Assembly (NCBI RefSeq): GCF_026340305.1
Contig: NZ_JAPEPI010000001.1
Coordinates: forward strand, 1,054,001 to 1,118,000
Length of the DNA: 64,000 bases
From: Streptomyces sp. NBC_01381
Lineage (GTDB): Bacteria > Actinomycetota > Actinomycetes > Streptomycetales > Streptomycetaceae
Direction of reading: 5' to 3'
Part shown: in pieces, positions 44,377 through 52,588 of the stretch
Numbering within the stretch: position 1 is the stretch's first letter
Layout of the letters: each line of letters begins with the position of its first letter
Position numbers and translations under genes: made by a program
Notes under the pieces: generated by a model
The model's input: only the letters and a program-made list of their open reading frames with translations
What the model was told of the DNA's origin: nothing
Database searches by the model: none

Positions 44377-44631
44377 ATGGTGAACGGCACCATTCGTTAC
44401 TGGGCCGCGGCCAAGGCGGCCGCGGGGATCGCCGAGGAGCCGTACGCGGCCGGGACGCTCGCCGAGGCGCTGGACGCGGCGCGGGAGCGGCACCCCGGGG
44501 AGCTCGTCCGTGTGCTGCAGCGATGCTCGTTCCTCGTCGACGGTGACCCCGTGGGGACCCGTGGGCATGAGACGGTACGGCTGGCCGAGGGCGGCACGGT
44601 CGAGGTGCTCCCGCCGTTCGCAGGAGGGTGA
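44377..44631 (+). CDS. MoaD/ThiS-family sulfur-carrier protein
   Basis: The 84-residue ubiquitin-like protein ends in VLPPFAGG, with the C-terminal Gly-Gly required for adenylation and thiocarboxylate formation. TIRYWAAAKAAAG and FLVDGDPVG are MoaD-like strands. It may supply sulfur for molybdopterin or another thiolated product. It follows the hydrolase closely and its stop overlaps a GTG that could start the next gene. Confidence 0.88.
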   Translation: MVNGTIRYWAAAKAAAGIAEEPYAAGTLAEALDAARERHPGELVRVLQRCSFLVDGDPVGTRGHETVRLAEGGTVEVLPPFAGG

Positions 44632-44639
44632 GGCGCGCT

Positions 44640-45782
44640 ATGAGCGATCAGCCGTATCAGGGGTACGAGGGGTACGACCCCTATCAGCAGCAGGGGTATC
44701 CCCCTGAGCAGCAGTACCCGCCGGAACAGCAGCAGTACCCCCAGCAGGGGTACGCCCAGGACGCCTACACCCAGCAGTGGGAGGGGCAGACCTGGGACAC
44801 GCAGATCCAGCCGTCCCCTGTGGCGGACGTGACGGACACGGCGTATCTGCCTCCGCAGGCTTACGGGCAGCCTCTGCCTCCGCAGGCCGCCGCGTCGTAC
44901 GGCTCCCCTCCACCCGTCTATGCGGAACCCGGCAGTGGCCCCACTCGCCCTGCGGGACGCCTGCCCATGGACGAGGCAGCCGAATCGGATTCCTACGGAC
45001 CCGCCACCACCACCGGCAACCCCCGTGTCACCGACGCCCAGCGCGCCCGTGCCGAAGGGCGTTCGCCGATCATTGAGCCCGGGATTCAGCCCGCGGGGAT
45101 CACCGCCGTGCTCGGGCTGCTGCTCGCCGCTGGTGCCGCCGTCGGGCAGTACGCGCTGCTCGTACCGCTGGTCATCCTGCAGGCCGTCACCGCCGCCGGG
45201 TGGTTCCGGCTGAACGGGATGTGGCCCGCCCGGCAGGGCATCGCGCTCGCCTTCCTCGGCGGTGTCGTGGCCGACATCGCGCTGCTCGCCACCGGCAAGG
45301 AGAACGCGCCCGCCGCGATCCTGGGCACCCTGGGCGTCTGGGTGCTGCTCGTGCTGGTGCTGCAGCTGCGCAGCCGTGCCTCCGCCGACGAGCGGATGTA
45401 CGGGCTCATGGCCACCGTCGCCTCCGCCGCGCTCGCGATCGTCGCGGCCGGGCACCTCGCGGCGGCGGACGACGCCGTGACGGTGGGTGCCATCGCCGTG
45501 GCCGTGGCCGTCCTGGCCCGCGCCCTTCCGCTGCCGACGGCCGCCTCCGTGGTCGTCGCGCTGCTCGCCGCCGCCGGGGCGGGCGTCGCCGTCGGCGGCA
45601 TGACCGACTACGGCAGCAAGGGCGCCCTGCTCGGCATCGGCGCCGGTGTCTGCGCGCTGATCGGCCACCGGGTGGCCAGCTACGACTACCCGTCCCGCTT
45701 CGTGCACATGACGGCGGGCGTCGCCCTGCCGCTCGCGGCCGCCGCCCCGGCCGTCTACGTACTCGGCCGTGTCATCGGCTGA
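44640..45782 (+). CDS. Polytopic membrane protein with Q/Y/P-rich N-terminus
   Basis: The 380-residue protein has a 145-residue disordered cytoplasmic part built from YQGYEGYDPYQQQGY-like repeats, then about eight helices (ITAVLGLLLAAGAAVGQYA and onward to PAVYVLGRVIG). No transporter signature is visible. ATG 44640 is preceded by GTGAGG; GTG 44628 would overlap the MoaD stop. A strong terminator follows at 45814. Confidence 0.88.
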   Translation: MSDQPYQGYEGYDPYQQQGYPPEQQYPPEQQQYPQQGYAQDAYTQQWEGQTWDTQIQPSPVADVTDTAYLPPQAYGQPLPPQAAASYGSPPPVYAEPGSGPTRPAGRLPMDEAAESDSYGPATTTGNPRVTDAQRARAEGRSPIIEPGIQPAGITAVLGLLLAAGAAVGQYALLVPLVILQAVTAAGWFRLNGMWPARQGIALAFLGGVVADIALLATGKENAPAAILGTLGVWVLLVLVLQLRSRASADERMYGLMATVASAALAIVAAGHLAAADDAVTVGAIAVAVAVLARALPLPTAASVVVALLAAAGAGVAVGGMTDYGSKGALLGIGAGVCALIGHRVASYDYPSRFVHMTAGVALPLAAAAPAVYVLGRVIG

Positions 45783-45813
45783 ATCGGCGTACAACTGATC
45801 GTCACAGCTGATC

Positions 45814-45852
45814 GACAGGTCCCCGGCCGGGCTCTCCGGCCGGGGACCTGTC
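45814..45852 (+). terminator. Strong terminator
   Basis: GACAGGTCCCCGGCCGG and CCGGCCGGGGACCTGTC form a perfect 17-bp stem with a 5-base loop, followed by CTTTAGG. It ends the hydrolase-MoaD-membrane protein run. Confidence 0.88.
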
Positions 45853-45909
45853 CTTTAGGCTCGCGGCAACGACAGTTGACCCGGGGGACAAGGTGGGGGA
45901 ACACCGGAC

Positions 45910-46662
45910 ATGAGCAAGCGCGCAGTGCGAATACTTCTGATCGTCGTCGTGATCCTGGGCGGCCTGTTCGTGGGCGCCGACCGTCTCGCGGTGGGATTCG
46001 CCGAGGACGAGGTCGCGGACAAGCTGCGTACCAGCGAGGGACTCAGCGAGACGCCGGACGTCTCGATCAAGGGCTTCCCCTTCCTGACCCAGGTCGTCGG
46101 CGGCACGCTCGACGACGTCGAGATCGGCATCAAGGACTACGACGCCACCTCCGGCTCCGACAAGATCCGCATCGCCGATCTGAACGCCCGGATGCAGGGC
46201 GTCGAGTTCTCCGGCGACTACAGCTCCGCGACCGCCGAGAAGGCCACCGGAACGGCCCGTATCTCCTACGACGAGCTGCTCAAGGAGTCCCAGGGCGAGC
46301 CGGTCAAGCTGCCGCTCGGCGCCACCGGCAAGGTGGTCGGCCTCTCCGACGGCGGTGACGGCAAGATCAAGGTCGAGGTCGAGGTGAGCAAGGGCGGCGT
46401 GAAGCTGCCGAAGCCGGTGCATGTGCTGAGCTCGGTCCGGGTCGAGGACGACACCATCAAGGTGCACGCCGATGAGATCCCGAAGAACCTCGAGGTCATG
46501 GGTGTGACCATTCCGCTGCCCGAGGGGCTCGTCCGCGATGTCACGGACTTCGAGGAGAAGGTCGGCGGCCTTCCGGGCGGCATCAAGATCGACGAGGTGA
46601 AGGCCGCGCAGGACGGCGTGAACATCTCGGTCAAGGGCACGAACGTGAAGCTGTCCGGCTGA
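45910..46662 (+). CDS. DUF2993 (LmeA-like) membrane-anchored protein
   Basis: The 250-residue protein has an N-terminal signal anchor (RAVRILLIVVVILGGLFVG) and an external DUF2993 domain: VSIKGFPFLTQVVGGTLDDV, IADLNARMQGVEF and a C-terminal GVTIPLPEGLVRDV. It is the compact paralogue of the 441-residue protein at 36176. The mycobacterial relative LmeA contributes to lipomannan maturation; streptomycete function is not established. Confidence 0.9.
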   Translation: MSKRAVRILLIVVVILGGLFVGADRLAVGFAEDEVADKLRTSEGLSETPDVSIKGFPFLTQVVGGTLDDVEIGIKDYDATSGSDKIRIADLNARMQGVEFSGDYSSATAEKATGTARISYDELLKESQGEPVKLPLGATGKVVGLSDGGDGKIKVEVEVSKGGVKLPKPVHVLSSVRVEDDTIKVHADEIPKNLEVMGVTIPLPEGLVRDVTDFEEKVGGLPGGIKIDEVKAAQDGVNISVKGTNVKLSG

Positions 46663-46794
46663 CGCCGCGCGGGGCCGCGTACAGCGGCCGTTCCGCAGTA
46701 CGAGACAGAGCCGTCCGCGCGATGGATGCGGCGGGGGTGAACACCGCCCCCGCTCTCGCGCGGGCGGCTTTTACGTTCAACGAATCCCAGTATG

Positions 46795-46856
46795 CGGATG
46801 ATCGCGTCTCATCATCCGACACGCCGGTGACACGGCCGCCCCTGCGTACCTACGAT
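46795..46856 (+). promoter_or_regulatory. Promoter and inverted repeat before the sulfur leader
   Basis: GTGACA (46827-46832) and TACGAT (46851-46856) are separated by 18 bases. The start of transcription is predicted at about 46863-46864, exactly the ATG of the leader peptide. CGGATGAT and ATCATCCG (46795-46802 and 46811-46818) form a perfect 8-bp inverted repeat upstream of the -35. Confidence 0.6.
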
Positions 46857-46863
46857 CGGACGC

Positions 46864-46944
46864 ATGCAACAACAGGCGGACCTCACGAAGCGGCGGGCAG
46901 TAGACCTGTGCCGCGTCGCCGCCATGCTCTGTCGCACCTTCTGA
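46864..46944 (+). CDS. Cys-containing leader peptide of the sulfurtransferase operon
   Basis: This 26-residue peptide (LTKRRAVDLCRVAAMLCRTF at its C-terminus) is a known streptomycete leader-peptide type found upstream of sulfur-metabolism genes, too short for standard gene callers. It has two Cys codons (TGC, TGT) in its second half. The -10 box lies seven bases upstream, so it is leaderless. Ribosome stalling at the Cys codons could couple cysteine supply to expression of the rhodanese gene; that mechanism is inferred. Confidence 0.75.
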   Translation: MQQQADLTKRRAVDLCRVAAMLCRTF

Positions 46945-46964
46945 GCGGGAGCTCCGACTCCCGC
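46945..46964 (+). promoter_or_regulatory. Hairpin directly after the leader stop, possible attenuator
   Basis: GCGGGAG (46945-46951) and CTCCCGC (46958-46964) form a 7-bp stem with a 6-base loop, starting at the base after the leader stop. A stalled or terminating ribosome would cover it, as in attenuation. No U-run follows. Confidence 0.45.
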
Positions 46965-47100
46965 ATCCCCCAGGCCCGTTGACCCCCGTCAGGGCCACCC
47001 CGTGCCGTGTACGCCGCGCCACCGCGTGATCACCGCCCGTACCGGCAACCCCTCGCACAGCACCGCAGCCCCGCCGCAACTGCCCCGGAGGAGAAGAAGT

Positions 47101-47946
47101 ATGAGCCGCAGCGACGTCCTGGTAGACGCCGACTGGGTCGAGGCCCACATCGACGACCCGAAGGTTGTCATCGTCGAGGTCGACGAAGACACCTCCGCGT
47201 ACGACAAGAACCACATCAAGAACGCGGTCCGCATCGACTGGACCACCGACCTCCAGGACCCGGTCCGCCGCGACTTCGTCGACCAGGAGGGCTTCGAGAA
47301 GCTCCTCTCGGCCAAGGGCATCGCGAACGACACGACCGTCGTCCTCTACGGCGGCAACAACAACTGGTTCGCGTCCTACGCCTTCTGGTACTTCAAGCTC
47401 TACGGCCACCAGGACGTGAAGCTCCTCGACGGCGGCCGCAAGAAGTGGGAGCTCGACTCCCGCGACCTGGTCGACGGCGACCAGGTGCCGCAGCTCGCGG
47501 CCACCTCGTACAAGGCCAAGCCCCAGGACACCTCGATCCGCGCCTTCCGCGACGACGTCGTGAACGCGATCGGCTCGCAGAACCTGGTCGACGTCCGTTC
47601 GCCCGACGAGTTCAGCGGCAAGCTGCTCGCCCCGGCGCACCTTCCGCAGGAGCAGTCGCAGCGTCCGGGCCACGTCCCGTCCGCGCGCAACATCCCGTGG
47701 TCGAAGAACGCCAAGGACGACGGCACCTTCAAGTCGGACGACGAGCTCAAGGAGCTGTACGCCGACGAGCAGGTCGACCTGGCCAAGGACACCATCGCGT
47801 ACTGCCGCATCGGTGAGCGCTCGGCGCTCACCTGGTTCGTGCTGCACGAGCTCCTCGGCGTCGAGAACGTCAAGAACTACGACGGCTCGTGGACCGAGTA
47901 CGGCTCCCTCGTCGGCGTCCCGATCGAGCTCGGCGCCAACAAGTAA
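47101..47946 (+). CDS. Thiosulfate sulfurtransferase (two-domain rhodanese)
   Basis: The 281-residue enzyme has two rhodanese domains. The inactive N-terminal one contains VVLYGGNNNWFASYAFWYF; the C-terminal one has VDVRSPDEF and the active loop AYCRIGERSAL with the catalytic Cys. The CRIGERS loop is that of actinobacterial CysA/CysA2-type enzymes. It moves sulfane sulfur from thiosulfate to thiol acceptors. GGAGGAGAAG precedes the ATG. DUF1416 follows 47 bases later. Confidence 0.95.
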   Translation: MSRSDVLVDADWVEAHIDDPKVVIVEVDEDTSAYDKNHIKNAVRIDWTTDLQDPVRRDFVDQEGFEKLLSAKGIANDTTVVLYGGNNNWFASYAFWYFKLYGHQDVKLLDGGRKKWELDSRDLVDGDQVPQLAATSYKAKPQDTSIRAFRDDVVNAIGSQNLVDVRSPDEFSGKLLAPAHLPQEQSQRPGHVPSARNIPWSKNAKDDGTFKSDDELKELYADEQVDLAKDTIAYCRIGERSALTWFVLHELLGVENVKNYDGSWTEYGSLVGVPIELGANK

Positions 47947-47993
47947 CCCTCCCGAACCGCAGCCAGCAGTAGTGAGCAGTTAGGACAACGCAT

Positions 47994-48281
47994 ATGTGTG
48001 GAGCGAAGGCAGGCGGCCCCGACGCCTCGACGATCAAGCCCGGCGAGACCACCATCCAGGGCCAGGTGACCCGCGACGGCGAGCCCGTCAGCGGCTACGT
48101 CCGCCTGCTCGACTCGACCGGCGAGTTCACGGCCGAGGTCCCCACCTCGGCGACCGGCCAGTTCCGCTTCTACGCGGCCGAGGGCACGTGGACGCTGCGC
48201 GCCCTCATCCCGGGCGGCACGGCCGACCGCACGGTCGTCGCCCAGACGGGCGGCCTCGCCGAGGTCGCCATCGCGGTCTGA
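47994..48281 (+). CDS. DUF1416 protein
   Basis: The 95-residue product starts MCGAKAGGPDASTIKPGE and folds as a single beta-sandwich-like domain (TTIQGQVTRDGEPVSGYVRL; FRFYAAEGTWTLRALIPGG), the DUF1416 family. It is conserved immediately after rhodanese genes in actinobacteria, with an N-terminal Cys-Gly that may be functional. It probably works with the sulfurtransferase. A strong terminator follows. Confidence 0.93.
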   Translation: MCGAKAGGPDASTIKPGETTIQGQVTRDGEPVSGYVRLLDSTGEFTAEVPTSATGQFRFYAAEGTWTLRALIPGGTADRTVVAQTGGLAEVAIAV

Positions 48282-48303
48282 CGACAGCGGATCACTGACG
48301 GCT

Positions 48304-48355
48304 GAAGGGCCGCACCCCAGGGGTTGGACGCCACTGGAACGGGGTGCGGCCCTTC
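48304..48355 (+). terminator. Terminator after the rhodanese-DUF1416 operon
   Basis: GAAGGGCCGCACCCC and GGGGTGCGGCCCTTC form a perfect 15-bp stem around a 22-base loop. It lies 22 bases after the DUF1416 stop. Confidence 0.85.
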
Positions 48356-48371
48356 GGCTTACGCTGGACGT

Positions 48372-48635
48372 ATGTACGCGCGAAGGCGGCACGCCTACTT
48401 CGCCATGATGGGCACGTGCATCGCCCTCTTCGTCCTGGCGTGGGGCGTCGTACGGCTCTGGTCCATCCCGGTCGCCGTCGGGATGTGTGTGGTGGCGATG
48501 GTGATCCCGCCGGTTGCCGCGATGGTCGCCAACCGCCGCGGTCCCGAGGACCGCTGGTGGGACGACCCCTCGGGGGACTCGAAGTCCGACGAGTGGTGGG
48601 ACGAGCTCGACGGGAAGCGCCGACCCCGTCAGTAG
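48372..48635 (+). CDS. DUF3099 small membrane protein
   Basis: The 87-residue protein has two helices (about 9-24 and 30-51) and an acidic Trp-rich tail (DRWWDDPSGDSKSDEWWDEL), typical of DUF3099. TACGCT (48360-48365) lies six bases before the ATG, consistent with a leaderless message; the frame opens at 48324 but that part overlaps the terminator. The end overlaps the convergent DsrE gene by seven bases. Confidence 0.85.
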   Translation: MYARRRHAYFAMMGTCIALFVLAWGVVRLWSIPVAVGMCVVAMVIPPVAAMVANRRGPEDRWWDDPSGDSKSDEWWDELDGKRRPRQ

Positions 48636-48991
48636 ACGAGGGCCTGCGTGCCGTCCGTCATGGCCTCCTGCACAAAGACCTGCGCGCCCGCGATCCGCAC
48701 TCCTTCGAGTACGTCCTTCTCCGTGATCTCGCGGCGGGCGGCGCACTGCGTGCAGAGCGTGATCTGGCCGGCGGCGAGGATCGACGCGATCAGGTCCGGC
48801 AGCGGCGCCGCGTGCGGAAGCTCGAACTCCGCGGCGCGACCCGGCAGCGCGAACCAGGACGACTCGCCGGTCAGCCAGAGCGAGACCTCCACCCCGCTGG
48901 CCACGGCCACGGCCGCCACCGTGAACGCCTGCGAGCAGCGCTCGGGGGCATCGGCCCCCGCGGTCACCTTGATCACGAGCTTCTTCGCCAT
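48629..48991 (-). CDS. DsrE-family sulfur relay protein
   Basis: The 120-residue protein has a DsrE fold (MAKKLVIKVTAGADAPERCS, FTVAAVAVASGVEVSLWLTG) with Cys in ITLCTQCAARR that could carry persulfide, and GAQVFVQEAMTD at the end. It sits beside the rhodanese and DUF1416 genes but is read in the opposite direction. A role in sulfur transfer is inferred from family and location. Confidence 0.9.
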   Translation of the reverse strand: MAKKLVIKVTAGADAPERCSQAFTVAAVAVASGVEVSLWLTGESSWFALPGRAAEFELPHAAPLPDLIASILAAGQITLCTQCAARREITEKDVLEGVRIAGAQVFVQEAMTDGTQALVY

Positions 48992-49092
48992 GGCCGCATC
49001 GTAAGGCCACCTCGCCGGGAGAGTCCGGCCGCTCCCTACTAGAGTGGGAGCGGCTCTGATACCTGCCCCGATAGCTCACCTAGGAGCACCCC

Positions 49093-49194
49093 GTGCTTGA
49101 GGCCTTCTTCTCCGCCCTGCTGGTTCTGGTCTGCGTCGGCGTGATCGCCTTCGCCGGTCTCACCTTGAAGAAGCTGTACCAGGGTCAGCGCTGA
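49093..49194 (+). CDS. 33-residue membrane miniprotein
   Basis: GTG 49093 has TAGGAG seven bases upstream and opens 33 codons: a single helix (AFFSALLVLVCVGVIAFAGL) and a basic end TLKKLYQGQR. It is conserved in my memory of this streptomycete region as a hypothetical. It lies 53 bases before the nitrobindin-like gene and may share its transcript. Function unknown. Confidence 0.65.
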   Translation: MLEAFFSALLVLVCVGVIAFAGLTLKKLYQGQR

Positions 49195-49247
49195 GCCCGT
49201 ACGCCCTTCTCCACCCGTACGCCGTCTAGAGAACGCCTGAGCCTCCC

Positions 49248-49820
49248 ATGATCGAGATTCCGTCCGACCTGCACCCCGACCTCGTTCCCCTCGTCTGGCT
49301 CCTCGGCAACTGGGCCGGGGCGGGCGTCACCGACTTCCCCGGCGCCGAGAAGGCGAACTTCGGCCAGGAAGTCTCCTTCAGCCATGACGGGCGCGACTTC
49401 ATCGAGTACCGCTCGAACACCTGGGTCCTCGACGCCGAGGGCAACAAGGTCAAGCCGCTGGAGTCCGAGACGGGCTACTGGCGCGTCGACAAGGACCGCA
49501 AGGTCGAGGTCGTGATGGTCCGCGACAGCGGCGTCGTGGAGATCTGGTACGGCGAGCTCGCCGACCAGAAGCCGCAGATCGACCTGGTCACGGACGCCGT
49601 CGCGCGCACCGCGTCGTCCGGCCCGTACACCGGTGGCAAGCGGCTCTACGGCTATGTGAAGAGCGACCTGATGTGGGTCGGCGAGAAGCAGACCCCCGAG
49701 GTTCCGCTGCGGCCGTACATGTCGGCGCAGCTGAAGAAGGTCGTCTCGCCCGAGGAGGTCGCCGAGATGGCCCGCGGCCTGGGTGATCTGCCCGACGACG
49801 GCATCGCTTTCTTCAAGTAG
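49248..49820 (+). CDS. Nitrobindin-like heme-binding beta-barrel (FABP-like)
   Basis: The 190-residue protein has the nitrobindin motif GNWAGAG near the N-terminus, the ETGYWRV strand and many beta strands of a ten-stranded barrel. Family members bind ferric heme and handle peroxynitrite. Conserved upstream of the Fur-type gene nur, 16 bases away, though nur has its own leaderless promoter within the gap. Confidence 0.9.
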   Translation: MIEIPSDLHPDLVPLVWLLGNWAGAGVTDFPGAEKANFGQEVSFSHDGRDFIEYRSNTWVLDAEGNKVKPLESETGYWRVDKDRKVEVVMVRDSGVVEIWYGELADQKPQIDLVTDAVARTASSGPYTGGKRLYGYVKSDLMWVGEKQTPEVPLRPYMSAQLKKVVSPEEVAEMARGLGDLPDDGIAFFK

Positions 49821-49836
49821 GCCTACACTCCGAGGT

Positions 49837-50271
49837 GTGGTGAGCACCGACTGGAAGAGCGATCTGCGGCAGCGCGGCTACCGGCTGACTCCGCAGCGCC
49901 AGCTTGTCCTCGAGGCCGTCGACACCCTTGAGCACGCGACCCCCGACGACATCCTCGGCGAAGTGCGGAAGACGGCGTCGGGGATCAACATTTCCACGGT
50001 GTACCGGACCCTGGAGCTCCTGGAGGAGCTAGGCCTGGTCAGCCACGCGCACCTGGGGCACGGGGCGCCGACGTACCACCTGGCGGACCGCCACCACCAC
50101 ATCCACCTGGTCTGCCGGGACTGCACGAACGTCATCGAGGCCGATGTCTCCGTCACGGCGGAGTTCACCGCGAAACTGCGGGACACGTTCGGCTTCGACA
50201 CGGATCTGAAGCACTTCGCGATCTTCGGGCGCTGCGAGAACTGTTCGGCCAAGGGACAGACCAAGGAATAA
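49837..50271 (+). CDS. nur: Nickel-responsive Fur-family repressor Nur
   Basis: The 144-residue Fur protein starts MVSTDWKSDLRQRGYRLT. It has the winged helix (ISTVYRTLELLEELGLVSHA), the metal-site run HLADRHHHIHLVCRDC and a second CENC motif near the end. This matches S. coelicolor Nur (SCO4180 region), which represses nickel transport and sodF in nickel excess. TACACT at 49824-49829 is seven bases from GTG 49837, so translation is probably leaderless. Confidence 0.93.
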   Translation: MVSTDWKSDLRQRGYRLTPQRQLVLEAVDTLEHATPDDILGEVRKTASGINISTVYRTLELLEELGLVSHAHLGHGAPTYHLADRHHHIHLVCRDCTNVIEADVSVTAEFTAKLRDTFGFDTDLKHFAIFGRCENCSAKGQTKE

Positions 50272-50305
50272 GCGCGCGGCCTACCGGGTCGTAGTGTTGG
50301 TGAAC

Positions 50306-51271
50306 ATGAAGAGCCCCCTCCTGTCCCTGCCCGGCGCCGTCCCCGCCGAGGGCGTGGACGAAGGCGTCGCCGCCCACTACGGCGATCTGTTCCGTGAGCA
50401 GCGCGCCCTCGCCGACGGCACCGGTCTCGTGGACCTCTCGCACCGCGGCGTCGTCACCGTCTCCGGACCCGACCGGCTGAGCTGGCTGCATCTGCTGCTC
50501 ACCCAGCATGTGAGCGAGCTGCCCGCCGGAACGGCCACCGAGGCGCTGATCCTCTCCGCGAACGGCCACATCGAGCACCACCTCGCCCTCGTCGACGACG
50601 GCGAGACGGTGTGGGCGCACGTCGAGCCCGGCACGCAGGACGCGCTGGTCGCGTACCTGGAGAGCATGAAGTTCTACAACCGGGTCGAAGTCGCCGACCG
50701 CACCGACGAGTTCGCGGTCGTGCACCTGCCCGCCGGTTCCATCGCGCCGGTCCCGGACGGCGTCGTCGTACGCGAGATGCCGCACGGCAGGGACCTGTTC
50801 CTGCCGCGTACGTCCCTTGAGTCGTACGCCGACGAGAACGGCCCGGCGATCGGCATCCTCGCCCACGAGGCACTGCGCGTGGAGGCGCACCGGCCGCGGC
50901 TCGGCTTCGAGACCGACCACCGCACGATCCCGCACGAGCTGGGCTGGATCGGCTCCGCGGTGCATCTGCAGAAGGGCTGCTACCGCGGCCAGGAGACGGT
51001 CGCCCGCGTCCAGAACCTGGGCAAGCCGCCGCGCCGCCTGGTCTTCCTGCACCTGGACGGCAGCGAGGTGCATCTGCCGGTGGCCGGCACGGAGCTGCGC
51101 CTCGCGTCCGAGGGCGATGAGGGCCGCAAGCTGGGCTTCATCACGACGGCCGTACGCCACCACGAGCTGGGCCCGATCGCGCTCGGGCTCATCAAGCGGA
51201 ACGTACCGGTGGACGCGGAGCTGATCGCCGGCACGACGGCCGCGGCGCAGGAGGTCGTGGTCGAGCCGTAG
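50306..51271 (+). CDS. ygfZ: YgfZ/GcvT-type tetrahydrofolate-binding Fe-S repair protein
   Basis: The 321-residue protein has the GcvT fold and the diagnostic KGCYRGQETVARVQN motif at about residue 225. The N-terminal half contains DLSHRGVVTVSGPDRLSWL. Family members use folate to maintain some iron-sulfur enzymes. ATG 50306 was chosen; TTG 50294 would add four residues. Transcribed in the same direction as nur with 34 bases between. Confidence 0.93.
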   Translation: MKSPLLSLPGAVPAEGVDEGVAAHYGDLFREQRALADGTGLVDLSHRGVVTVSGPDRLSWLHLLLTQHVSELPAGTATEALILSANGHIEHHLALVDDGETVWAHVEPGTQDALVAYLESMKFYNRVEVADRTDEFAVVHLPAGSIAPVPDGVVVREMPHGRDLFLPRTSLESYADENGPAIGILAHEALRVEAHRPRLGFETDHRTIPHELGWIGSAVHLQKGCYRGQETVARVQNLGKPPRRLVFLHLDGSEVHLPVAGTELRLASEGDEGRKLGFITTAVRHHELGPIALGLIKRNVPVDAELIAGTTAAAQEVVVEP

Positions 51272-51291
51272 GAGATCGGGTGGGTGGGCCG

Positions 51292-51717
51292 TCACATCTC
51301 CAGCAGCACGGTGAACGGCCCGTCGTTCGTCAGAGACACCCGCATCTGGGCGCCGAAGCGTCCCGTCGCCACGGTCGCGCCCAGCGCCCGCAGCTGGGCG
51401 ACGACCTCGTCGACCAGGGGCTCGGCGACATCGCCGGGCGCCGCCGCGTTCCAGGTGGGCCTGCGGCCCTTGCGGGCGTCGCCGTACAGCGTGAACTGGC
51501 TGATGACAAGCAGCGGCGCGTCGATGTCCGAGCAGGACTTCTCGTCCGTCAGCATCCGAACGGACCAGAGTTTGCGGGCCAGTTGGGCCGCCTTCTCCTT
51601 GGTGTCCTCGTGGGTGACCCCCACGAGGACACAGAGCCCCTCGCCCTTGATCTCGCCGACGGTCTCGCCCTCGACGACGACGCTCGCCCCGTCCACCCTC
51701 TGCACCACAGCACGCAT
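51292..51717 (-). CDS. dtd: D-aminoacyl-tRNA deacylase
   Basis: The 141-residue protein begins [15 protein letters not shown] and has the two active-site motifs [15 protein letters not shown] and [11 protein letters not shown]. It hydrolyses D-amino acids (and glycine) from mischarged tRNAs. Upstream ATGs (MMVR at 51729) are possible, but the conserved start is MRAVVQR. It is convergent with ygfZ, 20 bases apart. Confidence 0.95.
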   Translation of the reverse strand: MRAVVQRVDGASVVVEGETVGEIKGEGLCVLVGVTHEDTKEKAAQLARKLWSVRMLTDEKSCSDIDAPLLVISQFTLYGDARKGRRPTWNAAAPGDVAEPLVDEVVAQLRALGATVATGRFGAQMRVSLTNDGPFTVLLEM

Positions 51718-51897
51718 ACGGACCATCATGCCGTGCCGTCCCCGTGCCCCGTACGGCGGCGACGCCTCGCTCCAAGGCGTGCACCTGAACCCCCCATCTG
51801 GGGCCGATTGGGGGCACTCGCTCACATAGCGGCCACCCGGGGTGGCACGATGCTCACACGCGGTGTACCGCGCCGGTCGAGGGGACGGTAGAGCCAC

Positions 51898-52527
51898 ATG
51901 AGCACACCAAGTACGGGGCAGCCGCCCGGACCTGTGTCGCTGACCCGCATGAGCGCCGCACGACGTACGAACGTGCCGCGTCCGCCCACGCAGCGCACGG
52001 GCAGCCCGGTGCTGCCCGATCAGGTGGAGCGCGATCTGTCCACGCTGCTCCTGCGCGAACTGCGCGAGGTGCGCCGTGACGCGCAGCGGAACGAGGCGGA
52101 TCTCAGTTACGTACGCCGTCTGCTGCAGGGACGGATCGACATTCTGCGGGCGGAGGCGGCCCGGCGCGGGGACCCGCGGGCGGCGGCCGCGCAGGGGCGG
52201 GTCGGTCCTGTCGTCGACCGGCTGCACGAGATCCTGCGGGACGCCCCGGCCCGGCACCGCTCGTCGGCCCGCCATGTGACGCTCGGCACCCCGCACAGCG
52301 CGGAGTACGGCCTGCTTGCCACGGAGATGCTCGCCGAGGTCGAGCTCTCCGACCTGGAGGCCCGTACGGACGACGAGCTGCACACCGCCATGGGGCGCCT
52401 GGTCCGCTACGAACAGCAGGTTTCCCACCGCCGCCAGGAGCTGCAGCACACGGCGGACGATTGCAGTGCGGAGATCGCCCGCAGGTACCGTGAAGGCGAA
52501 GCACAAGTAGACGATCTGCTCTCGTGA
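51898..52527 (+). CDS. rsiG: RsiG, c-di-GMP-dependent anti-sigma factor for WhiG
   Basis: The 209-residue protein carries two exact copies of the E(X)3S(X)2R(X)3Q(X)3D c-di-GMP motif: E66-S70-R73-Q77-D81 and E172-S176-R179-Q183-D187, each in a long helix, separated by about 90 residues. This arrangement is described for RsiG of Streptomyces venezuelae, which with c-di-GMP sequesters the sporulation sigma factor WhiG. The first 40 residues are a Pro/Thr-rich extension. The gene is single, divergent from dtd. Confidence 0.92.
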   Translation: MSTPSTGQPPGPVSLTRMSAARRTNVPRPPTQRTGSPVLPDQVERDLSTLLLRELREVRRDAQRNEADLSYVRRLLQGRIDILRAEAARRGDPRAAAAQGRVGPVVDRLHEILRDAPARHRSSARHVTLGTPHSAEYGLLATEMLAEVELSDLEARTDDELHTAMGRLVRYEQQVSHRRQELQHTADDCSAEIARRYREGEAQVDDLLS

Positions 52528-52588
52528 CCCGGTGATCCCGGCTTCCGTGGGCGGCCGTCACGCCACCTCCGCCCCGGAAGGCCGAAAC

